Assembly: GCA_022361095.1 (NCBI GenBank)
Contig: JAKSBO010000313.1
Span: 1 to 7,536, forward strand
Origin: Desulfobacterales bacterium
GTDB taxonomy: Bacteria > Desulfobacterota > Desulfobacteria > Desulfobacterales > Desulfobacteraceae
Length of the DNA: 7,536 bases
Direction: 5' to 3'
Shown piece after piece: positions 1 to 5,303 of the stretch (the first letter of the stretch is position 1; each line of letters starts with the position of its first letter). The position numbers and the translations under genes are program-made. The notes beneath the pieces are model-generated. The model searched no databases. It was given only the letters and a program-made list of their open reading frames with translations, and had not been told where the DNA came from.

Positions 1-234
1 AACGATATGATTGGGTTTGCAAAAACTTTAAACCTTGATCTCGGCCGGTTCATCCAAAACCTTGACGCTGAAATATTTATGCCCGATGTAGACCAGGATC
101 TGGCCGATGTTTCCACTTCCGGGGTGAATGCGACGCCCACCTTTATCATCAATGGCCGGCTGCACCCTGGCGTGCCGTCTTTTGATGAGTTTTCCGCGAT
201 GATTGACAAGGAACTTGCCGGCGGTACGGATTAG
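1..234 (+). CDS. DsbA-family (thioredoxin-fold) oxidoreductase, 3' end only
   Basis: Only the last 77 codons are present; the reading frame is open at the left edge, so the true start and the CxxC active site lie outside the window. The visible part fits the C-terminal portion of a DsbA / Thioredoxin_4 protein: a helical stretch, then GVNATPTFIINGR, which holds the cis-proline loop (Pro codon at 136-138) that packs against the redox site in thioredoxin folds, then a G-x-P-S-F-x-E-F helix typical of the family's C-terminus. Proteins of this type form, shuffle or reduce disulfides, usually outside the cytoplasm. Whether this one has a signal peptide cannot be seen. An ATG at 7 is only an internal Met. 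A short GC-rich dyad overlaps and follows the stop codon. The main alternative is a related DSBA-like isomerase/transferase. Its GC content matches priA and dnaK, not the AT-rich genes that follow. Confidence 0.8.
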   Translation, partial: NDMIGFAKTLNLDLGRFIQNLDAEIFMPDVDQDLADVSTSGVNATPTFIINGRLHPGVPSFDEFSAMIDKELAGGTD

Positions 235-251
235 GGCAGTGGACCATGCCC
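234..251 (+). terminator. Weak GC-rich hairpin at the end of the oxidoreductase gene
   Basis: GGGCA (234-238) pairs with TGCCC (247-251), with possible extra T240-A246 pairing around a bulged G. It begins at the last base of the stop codon. No U-run follows (CTTGTCCCTG), so it is at best a weak or factor-assisted terminator. Confidence 0.25.
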
Positions 252-371
252 CTTGTCCCTGAACGTGTTTCTCTTCCCAGCGCGTTTTTCTGCATCCGCC
301 TCCAGGGCGCTCAACGCTTTTTGTTAATACCCTGTTTTGAAACGTTCAAGCCATTATTGCTTAGTCAGCTA

Positions 372-405
372 TGTGCAAATCAAAGGAAAAATTTGCACAC
401 CTTTT
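372..405 (+). terminator. Perfect 9-bp hairpin followed by CCTTTT
   Basis: TGTGCAAAT (372-380) and ATTTGCACA (391-399) are perfect reverse complements around a 10-nt purine-rich loop, and CCTTTT follows. It could end transcription from the upstream gene, or be an operator or RNA element in front of the methyltransferase gene at 519. The stem is only moderately GC-rich and the T-run short, so the terminator reading is tentative. The dyad itself is certain. Confidence 0.4.
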
Positions 406-414
406 CAGATAATG

Positions 415-433
415 TTAATGATTTCATCATTAA
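415..433. repeat. Perfect 8-bp inverted repeat, 3-nt loop
   Basis: TTAATGAT (415-422) and ATCATTAA (426-433) flank a TTC loop. It lies 15 bases after the preceding hairpin and 85 bases before the methyltransferase start. It could be an AT-rich protein-binding site or a small RNA hairpin. No T-run follows, so it is not a standard terminator. The rest of 235-518 contains no gene I can support. Confidence 0.4.
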
Positions 434-518
434 AAATTTACGGCTATCCCGGGCGATAAGTGAACAAGAACGATAAACGGAAACCACAGATCAACTTGTT
501 ATCTCAATATTAGAAACA

Positions 519-1163
519 ATGAAGATAATCAACACATCCACCCCTTGGGAAAATGAGTATAAGCAATCCCGGCAAGCTCCGATTTATGAACAATTATGGA
601 AAATATTACAGGAATTTCTGAAAAACAGTCATGGCAAATCAATCTTAGACTATGGTTGCGGAGATGGCAATTATTCAATTCTAATGCATAATATGGGGTT
701 TAAAGTCATTGGAATAGATGTCTCATCAAACGCCATCGAAATTGCTGAAAATTCATGCAGCACTGAGAATTTAACTTTTCATATCGCGGATTCTGTGCCT
801 GAAAAATTTCCCGAAAACTCATTTGATATCGTCATTATGTTAAATGTGCTTCATTGCTTATCCAATTGGAAAAGAGCAGAATTACTTGGGCAAACTCGAA
901 GGGTACTTAAAAATAAAGGCCATTTTTTTGCAAGTGTGCTTTCTACCAATGATGAATCATATCCTCGGCATGAGTGGACAGAAGTTGAACCAAGCACTTT
1001 TGATGATGGTTCCGGTAAATTATTTCATTTTTTTTCACTTGAAGAAATCACCAATGAATTTGAATTCCTGAATATTTCACACATGGACATATTGGAAAAT
1101 GTTCATCCGGAAGTTGGGAAAAAAAGTGCGTTGCATATTATCGCAGGACAAAATGAAAAGTAA
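519..1163 (+). CDS. Class I SAM-dependent methyltransferase (first of two)
   Basis: A 214-residue soluble protein with the Rossmann-type SAM-binding fold. Motif I is ILDYGCGDG (about residues 42-50). The acidic residue after strand 2 is D67 in VIGIDVSSNAIEIA and should contact the SAM ribose. FDIVIMLNVLHCL (102-114) is strand 4 plus the post-motif region. RRVLKNKG (127-134) is the usual 'RVLKPGG' helix-turn. There is no signal peptide or membrane segment, so it is cytoplasmic. The family transfers a methyl group from SAM; the substrate (small molecule, metalloid, protein or nucleic acid) cannot be read from the sequence. The C-terminal part has an HFFSLEE stretch and ends in HIIAG, similar to positions in the next gene. 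The ATG at 519 is the first start that keeps the whole fold, but no good Shine-Dalgarno precedes it. The gene is AT-rich (19 of 60 G+C in 661-720), unlike priA and dnaK. Confidence 0.85.
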   Translation: MKIINTSTPWENEYKQSRQAPIYEQLWKILQEFLKNSHGKSILDYGCGDGNYSILMHNMGFKVIGIDVSSNAIEIAENSCSTENLTFHIADSVPEKFPENSFDIVIMLNVLHCLSNWKRAELLGQTRRVLKNKGHFFASVLSTNDESYPRHEWTEVEPSTFDDGSGKLFHFFSLEEITNEFEFLNISHMDILENVHPEVGKKSALHIIAGQNEK

Positions 1164-1228
1164 AAATGAGCCAACGCGGTTTTTTCCGTGGAACGTAACA
1201 AGCCCCTTCCGCTGAAAATCGACGTTGT

Positions 1229-1879
1229 GTGAAAAGGAACTACAAGGGGGAGGCCATCGATTATCAGTGTCACCAATGGGACAATATCTCATTATCAATA
1301 GATTTCTCCATTTCAATTGATATCGATAGAATCATGGGGCTGTTGCCTTTTACAGCAAGATTTCTTGATTATGGATGCGGATATGGGAGAATATCCCGTT
1401 TGCTGAAAAACGCCGGATATTTCAACCTGATAGGGTATGATACGTCTATCGGCATGATAGAAAGAGGAAAAGCTGAGAATCCGGATTTAGACCTGCAGTA
1501 CAATGAATCATATTCTCTGCCGCTGAAAAATGGAAGTTTCGATGCCGTTGTCCTTGCAGCCGTTTTGACAAGCCTCCCCACCAAGACATTGCGCGTGTTG
1601 GTATTAGAAGAAATAAAACGTGTTCTTAAACCCAACGGCATATTAATTTTATCAGAGTTTCTTCGTGATCGCCGGAGGGAATATGACAGGCACGGCTGCT
1701 TTGATAGTAAGCTTGGAATTCGGATGAAACATTTTCATGAATCAGAAATTAGTTCAATGCTTCAGGGCTGGGAAATTATTCATTTTAAAAGTATTAAAGC
1801 CGAATCAATTAATCGTTCTATTGTGCCGGCAGTGCATGTTATTGCACATTCGTCATTGGACAAGGCCCCAAGCCATTAA
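1229..1879 (+). CDS. Class I SAM-dependent methyltransferase (second of two, GTG start)
   Basis: A 216-residue protein with the same fold as its upstream neighbour. Motif I is FLDYGCGYG (residues 45-53). D71 in LIGYDTSIGMIERGKA is the ribose-contacting acidic residue. FDAVVLAAVLTSLP (104-117) is the strand-4 region and EIKRVLKPNG the conserved turn after it. The C-terminal part carries KHFHESEI and ends near HVIAH, echoing HFFSLEE...HIIAG in the first protein. The start is inferred: the frame opens after a TAA at 1196-1198 and GTG at 1229 is the first usable start. The next in-frame ATG (M36) would remove a plausible N-terminal helix with a conserved-looking Trp. No strong Shine-Dalgarno is seen. 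It lies 65 nt after the first methyltransferase and probably shares its transcript. Substrate unknown. The two are probably distant paralogs acting on related substrates; that is inference. Confidence 0.82.
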   Translation: MKRNYKGEAIDYQCHQWDNISLSIDFSISIDIDRIMGLLPFTARFLDYGCGYGRISRLLKNAGYFNLIGYDTSIGMIERGKAENPDLDLQYNESYSLPLKNGSFDAVVLAAVLTSLPTKTLRVLVLEEIKRVLKPNGILILSEFLRDRRREYDRHGCFDSKLGIRMKHFHESEISSMLQGWEIIHFKSIKAESINRSIVPAVHVIAHSSLDKAPSH

Positions 1880-1918
1880 AGCGTTTTTTATCCCTGGGTG
1901 GAAAAGAACGATTGACTG

Positions 1919-1962
1919 TTGCCATTTTTTACAGGGGTGTTTAATCATTCCAACAATGGCAA
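1919..1962 (+). repeat. Inverted repeat TTGCCATT / AATGGCAA, 28-nt spacer
   Basis: TTGCCATT (1919-1926) and AATGGCAA (1955-1962) are exact reverse complements 40-83 bases after the second methyltransferase stop, and TTTTG follows within two bases. It could be a long-loop hairpin that helps end the methyltransferase transcript. The 28-nt loop makes this weak. Confidence 0.3.
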
Positions 1963-1976
1963 TTTTGAAAAGATAT

Positions 1977-2051
1977 TATGCAGATCTGGTTAACATGAAA
2001 AGAATCATGTTATACAGTTCGAGGTTCAATCTTGAATGATATGCAGATCTG
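1977..2051. repeat. 12-bp direct repeat TATGCAGATCTG, two copies
   Basis: Exact copies lie at 1977-1988 and 2040-2051, 63 bp start to start, about six helical turns. The core CAGATCTG is itself palindromic, as expected for a dimeric regulator. The second copy falls in the spacer of the putative promoter. Chance occurrence is possible; the spacing and promoter overlap are what make it attractive as a pair of operators. Confidence 0.45.
1991..2012. repeat. Perfect inverted repeat TAACATGA-N6-TCATGTTA
   Basis: Eight-base arms at 1991-1998 and 2005-2012 are perfect reverse complements around AAAGAA. Half-site centres are 14 bp apart. It sits between the two direct-repeat copies, about 76 bp before the DUF1847 start codon. 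No T-run follows, so a regulator-binding site is likelier than a terminator. Confidence 0.45.
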
Positions 2052-2062
2052 CTGCACATATT
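2033..2062 (+). promoter_or_regulatory. Possible sigma70-type promoter of the DUF1847 gene
   Basis: TTGAAT (2033-2038) and CATATT (2057-2062) are 18 bp apart and each match the consensus at four of six positions. Transcription would begin near 2070, just before the ribosome binding site GAGGA (2076-2080), leaving a very short leader. The assignment is weak because the region is AT-rich. Confidence 0.3.
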
Positions 2063-2087
2063 GTTATGTTTATTTGAGGATTAGGTA

Positions 2088-2741
2088 ATGACGAAAAATC
2101 AACAGAAAACCCAAAGCTGTATTTGCGGTAAACAGGGATGCTGGTACGAGAAAGAACAACAAATCCCGGAATATTGCCAAGCGAATAAATTTTTTGATGA
2201 AATAGAGAACTCGAAACGGGAATATCAAAAACCCGGCAATAAGAATATTTATGAAGCAGCCTGTATTATTGGAGAGGAACGTGATGGGTTTAGATCGCGG
2301 ATTGAAGAAGCTCTGCATTTTTCAAAGCATTTAAAGCTGACAAAGGTAGGTTTTGCAGCATGCACTGCCTTTGACAGTGAAATGGTTATCCTTAAAAAAT
2401 TATTTAGCCAAGAAGGTTTGCAGGTCGTGTGTGCATCCTGTCAGATCGGGAGCGTTACCGCTGAAGAACGTGAGATCCCGGAATTGTCTGATTACGTGAA
2501 CGCTACATGTAATCCAATCGCACAGGCCGAAATTCTTAATCGCGAACAGACGGAGCTCAATTTTATTGTCGGCCTGTGTTTAGGCCATGATATTCTATTT
2601 ACCCGGTATTCCACAGCACCCGTTTCCACTCTAATTGTTAAAGACAGAATGACCGGGAACAATCCGGCTGCCGCATTATATGGTTACCATGCACGCCGAT
2701 CTTTGTTTAAACTCCCACGCACTGGTAAAAAGAGGGTGTAA
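2088..2741 (+). CDS. DUF1847 family cysteine-rich putative metal-binding protein
   Basis: A 217-residue soluble protein that I recognise as DUF1847-like, a family of unknown function usually labelled metal-binding. The N-terminus has C11-x-C13-x4-C18-x11-C30, a likely metal or cluster ligand set. Further cysteines are C59, C92, C115, C118 (CASC), C141 (in CNPIAQAEILN) and C164 (in GLCLGHD, with H167). The blocks KVGFAAC, CNPIAQAEILN, FIVGLCLGHDILFTRYS, APVSTLIVKDR and NPAAALY are the conserved core as I remember it. Start choice is firm: GAGGA (2076-2080) lies 7 nt before ATG 2088. It has its own regulatory-looking upstream region, and priA starts only 17 nt after its stop, so the two may share transcripts. 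It is less AT-rich than the methyltransferases but still well below priA. The reaction, if any, and the metal are unknown. Confidence 0.8.
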   Translation: MTKNQQKTQSCICGKQGCWYEKEQQIPEYCQANKFFDEIENSKREYQKPGNKNIYEAACIIGEERDGFRSRIEEALHFSKHLKLTKVGFAACTAFDSEMVILKKLFSQEGLQVVCASCQIGSVTAEEREIPELSDYVNATCNPIAQAEILNREQTELNFIVGLCLGHDILFTRYSTAPVSTLIVKDRMTGNNPAAALYGYHARRSLFKLPRTGKKRV

Positions 2742-2758
2742 ATTCCATATCCGTCACA

Positions 2759-5188
2759 ATGCCCACCATGATTTCCACGGACTACATTGAGGTTGCTGTT
2801 GCCCTGCCTGTAAACCAGACTTATGTTTACGGGCTTCCGGAAAAGTTCCGGGCTGATGCCTGTCCGGGAATGCGTGTTTTGGTGCCCTTTGGGCGGCGCA
2901 GGATTACCGGCTACATCCTGGAAGGGAAAAAGGAGATCGGGCCGTATCAGACCAAAGATGTACTGGATCTGCTGGATGACCATCCCCTGTTTCCCGAATC
3001 CGACATTGCTTTTTTTAAATGGGTGGCTGCATATTATATCCATCCTTTAGGAGAGACCATCAAGGCGGCCATGCCTGGGGGCCTTTCCTGTATGGATGTC
3101 ACCTGCGCATTTGTCACGGTGAAGGGGGCAAAGGCCCTTGACGCCGGAGATCTGCCCCATGAAGAGGCCGGGATTCTGGGGCTGACTGCTGAAAAGGATG
3201 GGGTCTCCTTAAAATCCCTTGCCCGCCGGAACCCTGCCGGGGTGGCTGTTTTGCGCCGGCTGGAAAAAAAAGATTTTGTGCAGGTCTCCGCCGTACTTCA
3301 AAAGGAGACCGCCGGGATAAAAACGGAAAAGTTCATTTCCCTGCCGGAACAAACGCCGGGCCGGCAGATCCGGATGTCGGCCAAACGTCAAAAAATTCTT
3401 TCTATTGTCCGGGACACAGGAGACATTTCTTTAACAAGCCTTAAGCGGCATGTGCCCACGGCACCCAATTTGATTAAGCCCCTGGCCGAGGCCGGGTGGC
3501 TGAAGGTGGTCAGCCGCCGGGTGTTCAGAGACCCTTTCGGGGACCCGGTGGCACCGGATACCCCGCCTGAACTTACCCATGAACAGGCCGCCGTTGTAAA
3601 AGAGATCCAGGACCGTGCCCATGCGTTTGCGCCCTGCCTGCTGGTGGGGGTGACCGGATCAGGCAAGACCGAAGTCTATATGCGCCTGGTGGCGGATGCC
3701 GTGGAAAAGGGCAGGGGGGCCATTGTTCTGGTGCCCGAAATTTCCCTCATTTCCCAGACCGAACGGCGTTTCCGCGCACGGTTCGGCGATAAAATTGCGG
3801 TGATCCACTCCATGCTTTCCCAGGGCGAGCGCCTGGATCAATGGCGGAAAATCAGCCTTGGCAAGGTGGATATCGTCATTGGCGCAAGGTCTGCTGTTTT
3901 TGCCCCCATCCGGGAGATCGGCATAATCATTGTGGATGAGGAGCATGACTACTCTTATAAACAGGAATCGGGCCTGCGGTATAATGCCCGGGACCTTGCC
4001 GTGGTCCGGGCGAAAATGCACAACTGCCCTGTGGTGCTGGGCTCAGCCACGCCTTCGGTGCAGTCCTGCCGGAATGCGGCGGCCGAAAAATTTTTCAAGC
4101 TGGAACTGACCCGGCGGGTGAACAGCCAAACCCTGCCGGACATCACCCTGGTGGATATGAAAAAGTACCAGGGCACCTGGGGAACGGACAGTATCATTAC
4201 CCCGGAGCTTGGCCGGGGCATCCGTGCCTGTCTTGAAAAGGGCAACCAGGCCTTGATTTTTTTAAACCGCAGGGGGTTTTCCACCTTTCCGGTCTGCGCT
4301 TCCTGCGGCAAGACCCTGGGCTGTCCCCATTGCGACGTGACCATGATTTTCCACAAAGGTGCGGATCATTATAAGTGCCATTTGTGCGGTCATATTTTTA
4401 CCGCTGATATTCGGTGCCCTGACTGCAGCACCGGCAAAATCAGGAATCTGGGGTTTGGCACGGAGAAGATTGAAGCCATGCTGAAATCCCTGTTTCCCGA
4501 TGCCCGGGTGGCCCGGATGGACCAGGATTCCACGGCCAGAAAGGGCAGCACCCTGGCCATCTTGCGCCAGATTCGCAACCGCACCGTGGATATTATCGTA
4601 GGTACCCAGATGCTGGCCAAGGGGCACGATTTTCCGGCCATTACCCTGGTGGGGGTGGTCTGTGCGGATTTAAGTTTAAGTTTGCCCGATTTTCGGGCAA
4701 GTGAACGCACCTTTCAACTGCTGGCGCAAGTTGCGGGCCGGGCCGGGCGGGGGGAGGAACCGGGCCGGGTGATTATGCAGACCTTTAATCCGGATCACTT
4801 CACCATTAAAGCCGCCCAAAATCAGGATTACCTTGAATTCTTCAACCAGGAAACACCCTTTAGAAAAGCACTGATGTATCCGCCGTTCTCCCGGATGATC
4901 CAGCTTAAGATTTCCGGGAAAAATGCAGAGAAAACCAAGGCGCATGCCCAGCGCGTGGCAGATACCCTTGGGCGGTTCAACACCCTGGCGCCCAAAGCCC
5001 AGATCCTGGGGCCCATTGAAGCGGCCATCCAGAAAATTTCCGCCCGTTATCGATGGCAGATTCTTTTAAAGGGAGCCTCCTCGGGTAATCTCAGCAGGAT
5101 GGTATCTGCCATGGTCCGGGACCCTGCCATTCAAAAGGTTTCGTCCGTGTCCATTTCCGTTGATGTGGATCCTTATTCCATGCTTTGA
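2759..5188 (+). CDS. priA: Primosomal protein N' (PriA), replication-restart helicase
   Basis: An 809-residue protein, somewhat longer than the roughly 730-residue E. coli PriA. PriA binds abandoned replication forks and D-loops, unwinds the lagging strand in the 3'-5' direction and starts primosome assembly for DnaB reloading. The N-terminal DNA-binding domain (about 1-100) starts with the VAVALPV...YVYGLP pattern, followed by a winged-helix region. The superfamily 2 helicase core shows Walker A GVTGSGKT (297-304, K303), DEEH (393-396), GSATPS (428-433), GTQMLAKGHDFP and QVAGRAGRG (657-665). Two zinc sites are intact: C513, C516, C553, C556 and C522, C525, C540, C543. The C-terminal domain runs to residue 809. 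ATG 2759 was chosen; ATG 2768 (M4) is equally possible. Neither has a Shine-Dalgarno at proper distance; the nearest purine run (AGAGGG, 2731-2736) lies at the end of the upstream gene, so coupled translation is possible. Confidence 0.96.
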   Translation: MPTMISTDYIEVAVALPVNQTYVYGLPEKFRADACPGMRVLVPFGRRRITGYILEGKKEIGPYQTKDVLDLLDDHPLFPESDIAFFKWVAAYYIHPLGETIKAAMPGGLSCMDVTCAFVTVKGAKALDAGDLPHEEAGILGLTAEKDGVSLKSLARRNPAGVAVLRRLEKKDFVQVSAVLQKETAGIKTEKFISLPEQTPGRQIRMSAKRQKILSIVRDTGDISLTSLKRHVPTAPNLIKPLAEAGWLKVVSRRVFRDPFGDPVAPDTPPELTHEQAAVVKEIQDRAHAFAPCLLVGVTGSGKTEVYMRLVADAVEKGRGAIVLVPEISLISQTERRFRARFGDKIAVIHSMLSQGERLDQWRKISLGKVDIVIGARSAVFAPIREIGIIIVDEEHDYSYKQESGLRYNARDLAVVRAKMHNCPVVLGSATPSVQSCRNAAAEKFFKLELTRRVNSQTLPDITLVDMKKYQGTWGTDSIITPELGRGIRACLEKGNQALIFLNRRGFSTFPVCASCGKTLGCPHCDVTMIFHKGADHYKCHLCGHIFTADIRCPDCSTGKIRNLGFGTEKIEAMLKSLFPDARVARMDQDSTARKGSTLAILRQIRNRTVDIIVGTQMLAKGHDFPAITLVGVVCADLSLSLPDFRASERTFQLLAQVAGRAGRGEEPGRVIMQTFNPDHFTIKAAQNQDYLEFFNQETPFRKALMYPPFSRMIQLKISGKNAEKTKAHAQRVADTLGRFNTLAPKAQILGPIEAAIQKISARYRWQILLKGASSGNLSRMVSAMVRDPAIQKVSSVSISVDVDPYSML

Positions 5189-5194
5189 TAAGTT

Positions 5195-5238
5195 ATTTTT
5201 ATTACTTTTGGGTTTAAAAATTAAAAAGTAATGAAAAT
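5195..5238. repeat. AT-rich 15-bp inverted repeat between priA and dnaK
   Basis: Arms 5195-5209 and 5224-5238 pair over 15 positions with a single T-G wobble, around a 14-nt spacer. It begins 7 bases after the priA stop and ends 3 bases before the dnaK -35. The stem is almost all A/T and no T-run follows, so it is a poor intrinsic terminator. A regulatory or topological element at the dnaK promoter is at least as likely. It does not resemble the CIRCE heat-shock operator (TTAGCACTC-N9-GAGTGCTAA). Confidence 0.5.
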
Positions 5239-5241
5239 TAT

Positions 5242-5269
5242 TTGACATAAAAAGTTTTTGTCGTACCTT
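5242..5269 (+). promoter_or_regulatory. Promoter of dnaK, sigma70-like
   Basis: A perfect -35 TTGACA (5242-5247) is followed after 16 bp by TACCTT (5264-5269), a weak -10. CTTTAT (5267-5272) is an alternative with a 19-bp spacer. Transcription would start near 5276, about 28 nt before the dnaK ATG. CCCGTATA (5273-5280) resembles a sigma32 -10 (CCCATnTA), but no CTTGAAA-like -35 stands at the right distance, so heat-shock sigma control is not supported. Confidence 0.5.
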
Positions 5270-5303
5270 TATCCCGTATACAATAAACCAACGGAGGTAA
5301 GAC

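Larger units (their letters stand above)
1880..2087 (+). promoter_or_regulatory. Intergenic region with clustered repeats before the DUF1847 gene
   Basis: These 208 bases have no gene I can support but are dense in symmetry: a widely spaced dyad (1919-1962), a 12-bp direct repeat (1977-1988 and 2040-2051), a perfect 8-bp inverted repeat (1991-2012), a weak promoter (2033-2062) and a good ribosome binding site (2076-2080). Together they suggest that the downstream gene has its own controlled promoter. Confidence 0.4.

Noticed and set aside
246..476. A 76-codon open frame on the + strand between the oxidoreductase and the first methyltransferase
   Set aside because: It runs straight through both perfect hairpins, has no ribosome binding site, and its translation resembles no family and has no coherent composition.
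1175..1192. Possible terminator or attC-like element between the two methyltransferases
   Set aside because: The CGCGG / CCGTG pairing is only about 5 bp with the T-run inside the loop, and no RYYYAAC/GTTRRRY integron boxes match.
1737..2039. A 100-codon open frame overlapping the end of the second methyltransferase
   Set aside because: It overlaps the methyltransferase C-terminus in another frame and continues across the repeat-rich gap. No ribosome binding site or protein-like pattern is visible.
4682..4700. Perfect hairpin TTGCCCGA-TTT-TCGGGCAA
   Set aside because: It lies inside priA, in codons for the conserved LPDFRASER segment. It is most simply explained by the coding sequence, and no T-run follows.
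5273..5280. CCCGTATA as a sigma32 heat-shock -10
   Set aside because: The only -35-like sequence, TTGACA, is about 25 bp upstream, too far for sigma32, and no CTTGAAA is present.
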